Assembly: GCF_018320785.1 (NCBI RefSeq)
Contig: NC_054882.1
Location: forward strand, 369,501-433,500
Source of the DNA: Cheilinus undulatus
Lineage: Eukaryota > Chordata > Actinopteri > Labriformes > Labridae
Length of the DNA: 64,000 nt
Direction: 5' to 3'
The translations under genes and the position numbers were made by a program. Each line of letters starts with the position of its first letter. The stretch's first letter is position 1. Shown here in pieces: positions 14,351 through 56,257 of the stretch. A model generated the notes under the pieces. It had not been told where the DNA came from. It saw only the letters and a list, made by a program, of their open reading frames with translations, and did no database searches.

Positions 14351-16237
14351 ATTAATGAGAAGAGTAAGGTTTGAAAGCAGGTGATCAATAAATGATCAAA
14401 TAAAGTTATTAAGCTACTGACACATCCGTTAGAGAAAATATTCATTTCGTTAGAGACAAGGGATGAAAAATACCACAGGTATTATTGCCTTAAAGCAGTT
14501 CAGACTGTGCTGTAGCAGTGGTGTTAGTTTTATCGACTGTTTTTGAGGAAAAATAAGAAAAATGGGATCATTTCCCCCTCACACTTTGGTTCAATCCCTC
14601 TGCAAAAAAAGGCTTGAATTTAATCTGAAAACATTTAAAGAAGTCATTTTAATCACAAGAAATCGTCTTGATTTTAAACAATAAAGTTAAGAAAGTAGCT
14701 TTAGGCGCTGAGACTCCAGAGGAAACTTTTCTGGTATCATTCCAACAACATAGTTTTATGTTACAGTAATCTGAAATAAGAAACATTTGATGAAGTAAAC
14801 ATGTTGTGTCTTCTGTACCGCCTTCTTTTTCCAGCTGGCTGCAGATCTCTGTGACCTGAACATTTACCTGAAGTTACCTGAGGTCAGTAACTGTCTGATA
14901 AGACACATCGAGGTCTGCGGACACGCATTCCATTTCAGAGTGATCCATCTCATTATCAGAGGATCTTTGGTGGAGTCCCACCCACAGTTCAGAGAATACT
15001 CACTGAGAAACTTGGACAAAAACATTGAAACTAAAATATAAATCAATCTTTGAGTTTGACTTTCAAAATAAAAGCACGATGACTAAGTTATTCTGACAAA
15101 CTAAGTTTGTGAAAGTCTTTTATGACCTCAGAGGAATCCTAAATCCTGGATCTGAGACTGATTCATTTATCCATCTATAATCTGGAGGGTTTTTAAGGTT
15201 AAATTAAAAAAATTATCCACAGGAAGTCCTCCATCTTTCCTGGTCTTTGTAAAGTTTTGGGAGAAAGCTCCAGTGAGTTAAATGAAAAATACTTGGTCAA
15301 CATTTAAAGGAAAAAAATCTGTTCAGGCTAATTTAATCTTAAAGTCCCTGTAAACTAATACTGGGTGGCGAGGGCGTGTCCGTTGAAAAGCTGAAGCCAC
15401 GCCCACTCAGGAGTACTCTGATCCTCTCAGAAATGTCTCTGATCAGAGTTCAGCGGCCCGGCTCTGTGCCGGAGCAGAGATCGAGGTTCGGGATTACATT
15501 TACTGTTTTCTGGTACAAATCTCTCAGTTTTGATCCTTTTAATGACCCGTAGTTCACCACAGCTGATAGATCTACCTCACAGCCAATAGAAACACAGCAG
15601 CAGCTGACTGTTGACTTTAAATGACTGCAGTGACATCAGCTAACAGCAGGCTGTACTGAGATAAACTGCTGTGATTTTATATTATTGAAGTGTTAGGGGG
15701 CGGGGCTATTCCTCACAGGGACTGCTGATGTCATGAGCTCAGATTTTTGCCACGCCCACATAAAACCTAGCCAGGAAAGAGGTGAAGGACTTTCTAAGGG
15801 TGTAAATCTTAAATTCAGTCTCATATAACCTTGTTGAACCCCAGCCAACCTTTTAGGTATTTTTACTCTGAATGTTAAAATCCTTTTCCCATCATATTCT
15901 CGTCTCCGCCATAAACCCACATTAACATCAGACCAACAAAACTAAAGGCCCAGAGCTTAATGCGAGGCTAGGCATGCTGCATAAAGGCTTATCTGATTAC
16001 TCTCTCTCAAAGATCTCAAAGCTTCACATGAGAAAGGCTGGAAGAAGAGACAGAGTCAGTTTAAAATGGTGCGATACAAATGTTTATTATATGACAAAAA
16101 TACTGTCACTAACTACCGCTGTGTCTCCTCGTCCAATCAGGACGGACTCTCTGCTCTGTTTACATCTTATACACAAACATCTTCAACAGAATGAAGTTAA
16201 CGGGGCCCAAACACCATCATCCTCCTCTTCATCATCA
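14351..16237. other. Intergenic spacer, no gene seen
   Basis: About 1.9 kb of AT-rich, ordinary-complexity DNA. The open frames here are short, lack homology I recognise and do not show plausible exon structure. It separates the satellite side from the 3' end of srp54. Confidence 0.5.
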
Positions 16238-16303
16238 TTAAAGGAGCAGTCAGACATTAATTTATTAGTGAAGCAGCTTTAAAGCTACAGACTGCTCCTT
16301 TAA
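16238..16303. repeat. 66-bp MITE-like hairpin with 14-bp perfect inverted ends
   Basis: TTAAAGGAGCAGTC at 16238-16251 is matched exactly by its reverse complement GACTGCTCCTTTAA at 16290-16303, with about 38 bases between. The ends begin and finish with TTAA. A similar AAAGGAGCAGTCCACTTAA string occurs at 34998-35016 in a tyro3 intron, so the motif is dispersed. It may be a tiny non-autonomous DNA element, and would form a hairpin in srp54 mRNA if the 3' UTR reaches this far. Confidence 0.45.
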
Positions 16304-16542
16304 GTCATCTCTTTGATTTTCTGGTGTTTTGTTTTCAAAAAGCAGAAATCTTTATTTTCCCATGAAAAGCAGCAGAAGACAACAACGAAAAAAATCAAAC
16401 ATCCTGCTTTTATTTTGTCTCTCTTCACTTCCTGCTCTCTCTCACTCTCAGCCCCGCCCACCTCCAGCTGTACCTGTACCTGCGAGGAGGCGGGGCTTTA
16501 ATATGTCGTTTTCATGTGTTAAGGCAGCTGGTTGGTCGGCGG
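16304..16542 (-). other. srp54: srp54 3' untranslated region (approximate)
   Basis: This is the stretch directly after the srp54 stop codon on the minus strand. Minus-strand AATAAA polyadenylation signals are seen at 16408-16413 and 16351-16356, with further ones at 16261-16266 and 16082-16087. Which one is used cannot be decided from sequence. Confidence 0.5.
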
Positions 16543-20894
<4,352 letters not shown>

Positions 20895-21034
20895 TCAAAA
20901 AGCACAGCTCTGACTAACAGCTGGACCAGGATCAGAATAGACAACAAAGGATCCTGGTCTTTAAGATACTTTTGATCATCTTCAGCTAAGAAAATAAAAA
21001 TGAAACAATCTGAGAATAGTTCAGATATCTCTCT

Positions 21035-21134
21035 NNNNNNNNNNNNNNNNNNNNNNNNNNNNNNNNNNNNNNNNNNNNNNNNNNNNNNNNNNNNNNNNNN
21101 NNNNNNNNNNNNNNNNNNNNNNNNNNNNNNNNNN
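21035..21134. other. Assembly gap of exactly 100 N
   Basis: One hundred undetermined bases, the usual placeholder for a gap of unknown size. The 5' exons of srp54 (minus) and tyro3 (plus), including both start codons and any shared promoter, are absent from the sequence on each side. The flank 20887-21034 shows no exon. The real gap is therefore probably much larger than 100 bases. Confidence 0.99.
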
Positions 21135-46394
<25,260 letters not shown>

Positions 46395-46568
46395 CCAGTC
46401 CAAGCACTACTACTGCTATAACCTGATTGGACCAGAGCTCCTGAGTCAGCTGATCAGAGGGACATTTGATTTATGTCTGTGGACAGCACTGTCGGGTGGA
46501 GACTGACCAACAAAGGAATGGAGGATGTGAGGGAGACAGAGCCAAAAGAAACGCAAACTAAACAACAC
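46395..46568 (+). other. tyro3: Proximal 3' UTR of tyro3
   Basis: Directly follows the TGA. I find no AATAAA close to the stop; the first canonical plus-strand AATAAA that I noticed is near 49271, then 49337 and 49463. The 3' UTR is either long, running through two minisatellites, or uses a variant signal. Confidence 0.4.
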
Positions 46569-47102
46569 CTTAGACACCAATGGACTAAAATACACAAACA
46601 TAAATACACACTGCCATAGACACCAATGGACTAAAATACACAAACATAAATACACACTGCCATAGACACCAATGGACTGAAATACACAAACATAAATACA
46701 CACTGCCATAGACACCAATGGACTAAAATACACAAACATAAATACACACTGCCATAGATACTAATGGACTGAAATACACAAACATAAATACACACTGCCA
46801 TAGACACCAATGGACTAAAATACACAAACATAAATACACACTGCCATAGACACCAATGGACGAAAATACACAAACATAAATACACACTGCCATAGACACC
46901 AATGGACTAAAATACACAAACATAAATACACACTGCCATAGACACCAATGGACGAAAATACACCAACATAAATACACACTGCCATAGACACCAATGGACT
47001 AAAATACACAAACATAAATACACACTGCCATAGACACCAATGGACTAAAATACACAAACATAAATACACACTGCCATAGACACCAATGGACTAAAATACA
47101 CA
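46569..47102. repeat. 46-bp minisatellite, about 11.5 copies
   Basis: The unit ACACACTGCCATAGACACCA ATGGACTAAAATACACAAACATAAAT (46 bases) shows very low divergence between copies (GAC to GAT, ACTAAA to ACGAAA or ACTGAA). It lies 175 bases after the tyro3 stop codon. Long minus-strand open frames here are a by-product of the repeat. Confidence 0.95.
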
Positions 47103-48135
47103 TGGTCATAAACTGTAACTTTTAACTAACTTGTGGCTTCTTAGGACAGAGTGGTTTAGTTGAGGTCTGGTCGAGTTGATAGGTCGACTTATTTAAGGTA
47201 GAACTGTCTTCAAAGTTCTACTTATGTCATGATTAATCTGTTAGAAGGGTGGTCATGTGGTCTCTTCTCGTAAACACTTTAGACGACTACATTTGAAGAC
47301 ACTATTAGACCAAACAGGAGTAGACGTCATGATTACATCACAGCCTAAACACTAACATTATGAAGTCAGGAAAACAGCAGACATTGAGGGAATGAAAGGA
47401 GCAGACAGGTCGCTGGTACAGAGAGGGTAAAATTGTGTGTGTCATAGGAAGTCAGAGTAGGACCGAGAAAGAACATTCCTGCGAAATACCACCATGGTAG
47501 ACATTCTATAAGGACAAACCCACACATCTATTATTCTATAAACGCCATCACCAGACCAGAATGAACTAAAGAGAGGAGTTTAGACAAAGAAAAACTAGCT
47601 CAGTATGGAGCTGTTTGACATTACTGCTGGCTACGTGTTTAAAGCGTGACTGTGTTATTGAGTGAGTGTGCCTTCTGTGTCCCTGTCTGTGGCTCAGCAG
47701 TACTCTGGTCCTTAATCCACTAAAACCATGTGACTGGTCTCAGTATTCACCATCCTGACAGAAAACTAAACTGGGTGAGTCAGGCTTAGAGTAAGTCTGC
47801 TGGGTCTCTCTAGTTCAGACTCTGGGTTTTTCTCTAGAGATGTCCGTCTATGCTGACTGTGTTGGTTTAGTTGGATGCTTGAGCCACTGATCTGACAGTG
47901 AACGACTAAGGAAACCTTAGAAGATTGCTAACCTTTAGCTTAGCACTTTGAGGCATTATATCTTCTGCGAACAAACTGCTCACATCAATAGAGAAGGAGA
48001 CCACACACTCTAAAAAGAAAGACGGTCTTCACAACAGATCACAGAAGTAGACACCTTAAAAATGAAACATCAGTAAGTGGAGTCACAGCAGAAGTACATA
48101 AACAGTAACTGCATTCTAAACTGACAACTACCTGA
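47103..48135. other. tyro3 downstream sequence, no gene seen
   Basis: About 1 kb of unique sequence between two minisatellites. No coding exon recognised on either strand; it may be distal 3' UTR. Confidence 0.5.
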
Positions 48136-48915
48136 TACTTCCTGTTAGCTGTGTATGTACTACAAACTACATTCTGTTAGACAAGTATGTGCTACAGACT
48201 ACATTCTGTTAGACAAGTATGTACTACAGACTACATTCTATTAGACAAGTATGTACTACAGACTACATTCTATTAGACAAGTATGTACTACAGACTACAT
48301 TCTATTAGACAAGTATGTACTACAGACTACATTCTATTAGACAAGTATGTACTACAGACTACATTCTATTAGACAAGTATGTACTACAGACTACATTCTA
48401 TTAGACAAGTATGTACTACAGACTACATTCTGTTAGACAAGTATGTACTACAGACTACATTCTGTTAGTCAAGTATGTACTACAGACTACATCCTGTTAG
48501 CCAAGTATGTACTACAGACTACATTCTGTTAGACAAGTATGTACTACAGACTACATTCTGTTAGACAAGTATGTACTACAGACTACATTCTGTTAGACAA
48601 GTATGTGCTACAGACTACATTCTGTTAGACAAGTATGTACTACAGACTACATTCTATTAGACAAGTATGTACTACAGACTACATTCTATTAGACAAGTAT
48701 GTACTACAGACTACATTCTGTTAGACAAGTATGTACTACAGACTACATTCTGTTAGACAAGTATGTACTACAGACTACATTCTGTTAGACAAGTATGTAC
48801 TATAGACTACATTCTATTAGACAAGTATGTACTACAGACTACATTCTATTAGACAAGTATGTACTACAGACTACATTCTGTTAGACAAGTATGTACTACA
48901 GACTACATCCTGTTA
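48136..48915. repeat. 32-bp minisatellite, about 24 copies
   Basis: The unit AGACAAGTATGTACTACAGA CTACATTCTGTT recurs every 32 bases with little change (TCTATT or TCTGTT). Copies decay at the right border, 48915-49040. There are no unique spacers between units, so it is a plain minisatellite. Confidence 0.95.
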
Positions 48916-49040
48916 CAACTATGTTCTGCAGACATTTCTGTTTGCTAAGTATGCACTATCGACTGCATCTTGGTAGCCAAGTATGCATGACATACTACAT
49001 CCTGTTGCAAGTATGTCCTACAGACTACTTCCTGTTAGCC

Positions 49041-49979
49041 TACATAGAACACATTATGTACAACTTAAATCCTACTATATGTATACTGTGTCCTTCAGTA
49101 CATTAGACAGCAGGATGTAATGACATGCAATTACTGAATACTACTGAACATACTAGGCTGTGCAGCTAGGATAGTTGCGGTTTCAGATGCAGCCTGTTAA
49201 CACTGTGACACATTAGCCTAGTTAAGCATAAATAGTTGTTTTAGGAGTAAATGGTCAACTTCACTGCAAGAATAAATAGTGTATAAATATGTTTGTGAAC
49301 AGAGCTGTTTCTGAAGATATTAACTGTTGCTGATTTAATAAAACTGAGAATCTTAAATGTAAATATTTTTTTCACAGAGCAGAGACAACATTGAGGAGTT
49401 TTACTTTGTTTTATTTCATAAACAGAAGGTACATTCTGCAAACTCTTAAAATGTACAGATAAAATAAACCATTTTACATCAGAAAATGTGTTATTCTCAT
49501 TTTAACACGAGTGCTTCATGTGTTTGTGATGACTGCAAAGCAGGAAACTAGCCTTTTAAAATAAGGTCAGTTGAGGTCTTTGACAGTATTCATGATCCAG
49601 CGAAATTAACAGAAAAATCAACATTCATCAATTTTTCTTTCACACAGACATCTGATTTACCTTTTTCTTTTTTAACAGGTTCCTGAATGTTACACAGTGT
49701 TTTTGAGTAAAGTAAAAACTAGCTGTCAGCACCCTCTGGTGGATTCATTCTTCATGACTTCTTCCTCTAAAAAGATCAGAAATGTTTGGTGAATTAAAGG
49801 GATAGTGCGTAGAGTTTTCTCTCCAAAATGTCTGGATAAACTGCTTTCACATATTTAGTTCTGTTAGGCGTAATGGTGCGCTTCCTCTAACAGAGGCGGC
49901 CATGACAGTTATAACAGACCCGTTTATTGTCATGAACATGCCGGATGTCACATCGACTGCTACGTAAGGAAACACGAGC
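49041..49979. other. Intergenic or distal 3' UTR, no gene seen
   Basis: AT-rich sequence with plus-strand AATAAA at 49271, 49337 and 49463, any of which could end tyro3 transcription. No exon recognised. Confidence 0.4.
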
Positions 49980-49987
49980 GTCTACAG

Positions 49988-50803
49988 CACAGGTGTCAAA
50001 CTCAAGGCCCGGGGGCCAAATCTGGCCCCGGAACAGTTAAATCTGGCCCGCAAGATGATCTCATATTCCTGTTCTAACTGTCCCATCAGTCTGAGGTCTG
50101 CAGATTTCCCCAAGTATAAAAATGCGAACTTATCCTGATGATTTAAGATATCCTTAAGTCATAAAATCTGAAAAAGGAGTAAAAATTTTAGATAAAAAGT
50201 CAGGAATGTGGGAAAAGAAATTTATTTGTGTTTTAATCTCACAATTAGAACTCAAACTTAAAATTTTGAGTTTTAATTTCATACCTCGAGCACTTCAACT
50301 CATAATTTTGACTTCTTATATATTTTGAGTTTTAAGATTCATAATTCTAATTTTTAAGTGATATTTTGTATTTTACCAACACCAAACTTTGACTTCATAA
50401 TCCCATAGCTTGACCTTTTAGACTCACAATTAAAAATTTTGAATCATATTTGACTTTTAATTTCATGATTACAAATTTTATTTCATATTTTGACCTTTTA
50501 AACTCATGATTTTGACTTTCTCTATATTATATTTACCTTTAAAAAACATTATTTTTCAATTTCATGTTTTGAACTTTTTGAACTAGTAAATTTACTTTCC
50601 TCAGATTGTGAGACTTTAAACTTATCTTTATAACTTTTTAAATGTCAAAGTCATTTATCATCAGTGCTAAAAAAAATTTTCATATTTTATTTCCGGTGAA
50701 ACAAGGTTGACAGTTTCTGGTTAAAAAGGTGGCCCTGTTAGGCCCTCAGGTTAGTCCTGAATCCAGAATCCGGCCCCTGCTGTGACTGAGTTTGACACCC
50801 CTG
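49988..50803. mobile_element. Complete non-autonomous hAT element, 816 bp, with 8-bp target duplication
   Basis: It starts CACAGGTGTCAAACTCA and ends, on minus, CAGGGGTGTCAAACTCA (15 of 17 matched). Identical 8-bp flanks GTCTACAG lie at 49980-49987 and 50804-50811, the target length made by hAT transposases. The inside is AT-rich with many tract-like TTTTGACTTTTAA words and no open frame, so it would depend on a transposase elsewhere. An internal piece is also in srp54 at 16715-17012. Confidence 0.92.
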
Positions 50804-50811
50804 GTCTACAG

Positions 50812-52917
50812 GCTGCTGTATCTCATTCATGTTTTAAGCCAGTAACTGTGATGAACCACAACTATTCTCTGACACCAGCCACACATTCTGTCACCAAAAC
50901 TCTGCCCCCCCCCCCTGGGTGCCGTGATGTGGTGGCTCAGGTTGAGTGGAGATTAAACGTCTTGCTCATGTTTGATAAGTAGTTCCTGGAAGGTTGATCA
51001 GCGAGTGAAATGAAGTCAAAGAAAAGGATTTGATGATACTGATCTCTGATTATTCAAATGCTGCTCTGCTCCATCGGTGTGGTCTGAAACCGTGACGCAG
51101 AGCTAGGAAACAGTCTCAGAGAGCTGCTTCAGTCAGAGACACTGTTAAAAACACAACGAAATCTGCAGTGCATGTACAAAATGACTCGGTGTCGTCCACT
51201 GATCCTGGTTAATGTGAGGGCATTTCAAAGTCTCAGACGTAAACTATAATCATAACCCATGTTTAGCTACTTCCTTTAAGTAAACGTGTAAACATTCAAG
51301 ACCAGAGATTGTAACCAAACACTGCTCTTTGGTACCAAATCACACCCTTGTTCTTACACTGTATTATAATAAAGGTAAGGCAGTACAGAACCCTTACAGC
51401 GGGTTGGTCCTGTCCCAAACCACACTGCTGTTCTGCCCCAACCGGAAGTGATGATGGTTTAACTGCCCTGGTCTTCTTTTTTACCAGCAAGTAACGAACA
51501 AACTTTTGGGGAATAAAATCTGAAATTGCTGATAATGTTATCCTCACTATTAGATTCATGTAACTTATATGACAAGTTAACGTTGTTAGCATACAGACAA
51601 TTCACTTAATTTGCCTTAAATGCCCTTATTTTTATTAAAATCTGTTGCCATATCTAATGGCACCTTAGACAGCTAGCGGATGCTAACATTAGCTTGCACA
51701 CTAGCCTGCTAACAGTACAACATCTGCTACGTTACTACTGTGGAGTTCATTGAGGGATGTAAATGTCCATCTCTGGCGTTTATAAATGTGTTAGTAGACT
51801 ACATTAGAGAATACTTCTCAGTCTGAATGCAAACTGTTTAGGATTTAGGACAGAAATCAACGATTTGGGATACCGTTTTAAGAAAAGGATGCTTTACTTC
51901 CTGTTTGGATAAAAGCGGGCTTTTATTTTGGAAGAAAATGAGGAACTTGTGGGAGTAAAAAGTGCTACAGATACTCTGAAAGTGTATTTGACTAGGGTTT
52001 ACTTAGACTGTTCTATTATTTATCCGGTAGAGGGCGCTGTCGCATGCTCCATATGTACCTCCTTACAGCAGAAAGACTAGAACTCAGAGCAGCTTGGCTG
52101 AGGAACCAGAAAGAAGACTTAAAGTTCATAACTAGTCAGTGAAATAATACACCATGAGTTTCCTGTTTCTCGTCCATGAGTCATGACGTACCTCGGTCAC
52201 GTTTATCGGTTTATGCTAGTGAGCTAAAGTTAGGATTACCTCTCTAAACATTAGCTAACTATCAACTTTAGCTGAGTCAGCAACCACACAGTGAACATAA
52301 TGGTGGAATATCTCACAGTAATATTAATACTGCTATATTTCTGGTCTGGGTTTGACTCATAATGGATTCATGGTTCTGAAAGAGGAGACCAGACTTATGA
52401 CGTACTGTTCCACTAACCTTTGACCTACAGATCATTAATCCTCTCATTCATCAGACACACTGTGCACGCTAAAACACAACAGACATCTCTACCATGAATT
52501 CTACTGCAACAAATGTCTGACTGTGTAAATGTTGCTGACTCTGTCAGAGATAATTCATTCTTCTTTACTGAGGTTATAGCTGGTGTTGCTGTTGTTAGAG
52601 GTGTTCCTAATATTTCGACCCTCTGATGTGTGTGAGTGGGTTGGTAAAATCTCCCAGACTCCTCAGTATGATGTTCCCTTAAACCAACAGCACTACCACC
52701 TCAATACGAAGCACACAGAAGAATTATCCGCTGTCTGACAGTCTGGCTATTTGTTTAATTAATAATTTTTTAAAAATGGAATTGGCTGATCGATCAGTCA
52801 GCTGAATTTTTTATTCTCTAGTATCGGGGTCTGAGCAGCAGAAACAGGCCAAATACTAGAGCAATCTGATTTTTACAGGGCTGTTAAATATCAGCAGGGT
52901 CTTTCCACTTGTCCTGG
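50812..52917. other. Intergenic DNA, no gene seen
   Basis: About 2.1 kb of ordinary AT-rich sequence with short meaningless frames. Nothing on either strand resembles an exon, RNA gene or transposon I know. Confidence 0.5.
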
Positions 52918-53562
52918 TAGGGCTGGGCAACATGGATCAGTGACAGATTATATTTAAACCTATATACGGGGGTTACATTGGTACAGAAACATCACGTCTA
53001 ATGAAACAGGATGATAAACTCCACAGCAACTGTCTAGAAATTGTTCAAAAACATGAACTTGTCCGTATATTAAGGTTGTAAAAGGTTCTTATATTTAATG
53101 ATCACATCTTCTATTTTAATGCTCAGTGGATCAACATGGACACAAACTCCATGGTCTTCAGTCAGACTTTAGCTTTTTAACGGTTTAAATTGTACACGTG
53201 TGTTAGCAACATTTTGGAGAGAGGGTGAAACTGGTGAAAGCAGCTCCAAACGGGTTTCAAAAGTTGCCAACATATTTCTGCAATCTTGACATCAAACAGT
53301 AAATAATCAAATATTGGGACTAGTGTTTCTGCTGCTGTAGGATCAAATGAGTATTAATTTGGTTTTCACTGATACTGAACAAAATAATTCCCTAAGTCTA
53401 GACATTTGTTTGTGATCAATAGTTATGCACCTTTTTACTGAGGCTGGGGCCTGACAGACGGTTTTAATATCAACATAATCTACACTCAAACAATGACTAT
53501 TCCTTTACCTCCTTTTACATTTATTGGTGGGTCTTACAAACTCCATATATTGCCCACCCCTA
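52918..53562. mobile_element. 645-bp TIR-bounded DNA element
   Basis: The left end TAGGGCTGGGCAACATGGA and the right end, on minus, TAGGGGTGGGCAATATATGG match at about 15 positions with one small gap. Both termini begin with TA, which would fit a TA target. No transposase is encoded. The superfamily is uncertain (the ends resemble those of several fish MITE families). Confidence 0.6.
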
Positions 53563-54240
53563 GCTCCAGCTATATTTATGATTTCATGGACAAACACAGA
53601 TTAAATCAGGCTATGAAAATACCAGTGACTCTAATAAAACACCTTAGCAGGACTTTATTGATCTCAGGACGTTACCTGTGCAGCATCACCTGTCCCACCG
53701 CTGTGCTGCCTGTTAGCTCACCATGACAGAGAGCCCCCCCCCCCCCCGCCGGGCCCATCAGGAGGAAGTCAGAGGGAGACTCGGTCAGGGAGACTCCGAG
53801 AGATGGTTGTGGGAAATAGACAAAACATCATATCACTACAGACGAACAAACATGTTCATTTACTCAGATCTTAGATGTAATGTAAATAACAGACAACTCC
53901 AGCCAATCAGAACACAGCAGCTGCCACGGATGTCAGTAAGCTAATGTAGAGCCTAAATGATCCCTGAACCTCCTCTAAAAAAAACAGAAAAAAAGACTTA
54001 AAAAAGACTGAATTAAATGAATGAATACATAAATTAATGATCCAAAGTGATTTTAGGAGTGGTATGGCTGATCTTTCATGGACAGCAGGGTCTCTTCTAT
54101 GGGGGTCTCCTTATGAGGACCCCTTTTAAAGGGTCCTTAGCAGAGTCTGGGGGAACCCTGTCTCTCTGTTAGCCCAGAGCTAAGTCTGAACGGCCCTATA
54201 GATGGCGCTGTTGCACGTTTCAAACTAACTCTAGTCCCAT
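53563..54240. other. Upstream flank of the mga promoter region, no gene seen
   Basis: Contains a run of about 13 C at 53736-53748 and otherwise unremarkable sequence. Confidence 0.45.
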
Positions 54241-55600
54241 CTGAATTAAAGCTGTGGGATGCCATCATTTGGCCGTGTCCCGGTCGCGCATGCGCTTTGG
54301 TGAACATTATATTAACGCATTTTGACGTGGTTATGGTTAAAATCCGTTTAATATGAGCAGTAAGACGGATATTATCCTTTCATAACTGTTAAATAAAGAG
54401 TTCCGTTTTACAGTTAGACACAGAGGCCGGGCTTACTGCAGTGATATCAGACTGTTTTAAAACTCTGGGAGAAAAACACGAGAATAAAAGTATAACACAG
54501 AAAGGATCATGAGTCAGCTCATCGCTAAACATCGATGTCTGATAGGATTACAGGGTTACTGACGACTGCTGAGGGGTACTGAGGACTGTGGGGGGATATT
54601 CGAGTCTACATGAAGAATCTTCTACTAGGATCCAAGATGGCGGCTCCTCTGTTATATTCTCGGCTGTTTGTTCGTTAAATCCTCCGCCAGTTTCACACCT
54701 ACCCGTCTCCCGGTGGCTGTAAAGTAAATAAAATCATCTATAAGGGTCTACAATGAACGCTTCCGTTGTCTAATAACGGACATTAACGGTTACCGACATC
54801 CCCGACATCAGCAGACATCTGACCGTCTCTGAGCACTCACAGCCCGGGCTGCTGCCTCACGAAGCCCGGCCACAAGACGACCTATCCACCGCTGATTGTC
54901 CCGGTCCGACCCGGGCCAGAGGCCAACGGTGACGCGGAGATACCGACAGACTGCCGTTATTCTGTTTAACCAGCTTGGGTCGGTGCGGTACCGTGACGTT
55001 ACAGAGTATGAAGCCGATCTGGGTCTATGAGTGAATCTGCCTGCTGTTAAACGGAGATTGTCTCTATAGTCTCTTTATCAGCAGTTTGGCGGGCTCAGGC
55101 TCCGGTCCCATTGTTTTCCTCTCTGTTTGTCGGTGCCGGTGTCTTCCGTCCAGGTGTTCGGTCCAAACATGGAGAATATTCCAGACACGGGCCCGCAGGT
55201 GGAGCTGGTCCTTCGCGCTCCTTCGTAGCTCTTCCCGGGCAGCAGTGCCCGGGTGTCGCCGTCCGTGATGAGACCCGCCGGGGCAAGTTTTGAACCAGGT
55301 GGCGGCAGTAAGATGGCGTCGGAGGCTGCGCAGTAGGAAAACGGGCGCTGACGTCACAGTGCAGGAGACCGCATGCAGTTTTTCCAGAGTAAAGAGCCAC
55401 GATGTCGACGATTTTTGGTCGACGGAACCACCGACACTACCGCTGGGATTAACGGAGAAACGGAGGAAAAAACACGTGATCTACCGGCTGAAGGTAAAAA
55501 GAGCACGAGCCCCGGTGTGTCAGGGAGAACCGAGCAAGAGGGACAGGTTTGATGGAGGCCACGAGGCTGAGCACGAGGCCTACTTTTAGCTCCATGTTAC
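54241..55600 (+). promoter_or_regulatory. CpG-rich promoter region, probably of mga
   Basis: This 1.3 kb is clearly richer in GC and CpG than its surroundings. Motifs seen: the palindrome GCGCATGCGC (54286-54295, NRF-1 type); CCAAGATGGCGGC (54632-54644, YY1 type); AAGATGGCGTC (55310-55320, YY1 type); and the full CRE palindrome TGACGTCA (55349-55356). CAGG and GAAG|GTAAAA at 55493 is one possible first-exon donor. No TATA box is evident. The next coding exon downstream on plus is mga at 62980, so the zone most likely holds its untranslated first exon. It could also fire on the other strand. Confidence 0.6.
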
Positions 55601-55935
55601 ACCATATTTATCCTGATATACGTGGATTGATACGGATTACTCCTCATATGAAGCCCGAAACACGGCGAAATGACGGTAGACATAAATACTATACAGCTAA
55701 AAATCAATATTATTGATAAATGGATGATAACATGATTGGTTAAGTACAGCTAACATGGCGGCGCCATGTTACACTATAATCAACCCGATATATGTGGATT
55801 AATCCAGATAACTGCTCATATAAAGCCTGAAACACAACAATATGATGGTAGACATTAATACTGTATACATTTAGATTAATATTATTAATAAATGCCTGAT
55901 AACCTGATTGGTTAGGTAAAGCTAAAATGGCGCCT
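55592..55935. repeat. Two-copy 172-bp tandem duplication ending in YY1-type boxes
   Basis: CCATGTTACAC starts at 55592 and again at 55764, and the intervening sequence repeats with about 80% identity by eye. Near the end of copy 1 is AACATGGC GGC GCCATGTT (55752-55770), an inverted pair of ATGGCGGC-type sites; copy 2 ends in AAAATGGCGCC (55924-55934). Confidence 0.8.
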
Positions 55936-56257
55936 ACGTGTATTATGTTATTTATCTGCATGTAAAGACTTAACAAGACTAAAATTGACCGGTGTAAATC
56001 AAGAGTACGTTACAGTTTAAGATTAATGCAAGTGATATGTGATTTTTTGCATATTAGATAAAGTTAAGCTGACACCACAGCTTCGTCTGTTTATCCTCCT
56101 ATATACTAAACCAGAATACCAACTACTGTATGTAATGTCTATTATCACTTTGTTCTATGGTGGCCAAGGGGGCTCAGATCACAGGTACAAAACAATTTAC
56201 AGAGAAAAAAAAAACAGTTTTGATTGAAATCCAAGAAGCTGCAACACATCCATAAGG
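55936..56257. other. Probable mga intron 1 sequence, no feature
   Basis: AT-rich spacer between the promoter zone and the 22-bp array. No exon or element recognised. Confidence 0.4.

Noticed and set aside
46446-47069. Minus-strand frames resembling a hydrophobic repeat protein
   Set aside because: These are overlapping readings of the 46-bp minisatellite after the tyro3 stop codon.
48136-48915. Regular 32-bp direct repeats, CRISPR-like in unit size
   Set aside because: Units abut with no unique spacers, no cas genes are near, and the setting is a vertebrate genome.
55064-55589. Several 60-101-codon frames in the CpG-rich zone
   Set aside because: GC-rich DNA has few stops; the frames overlap on both strands, and none resembles a known protein or MGA.
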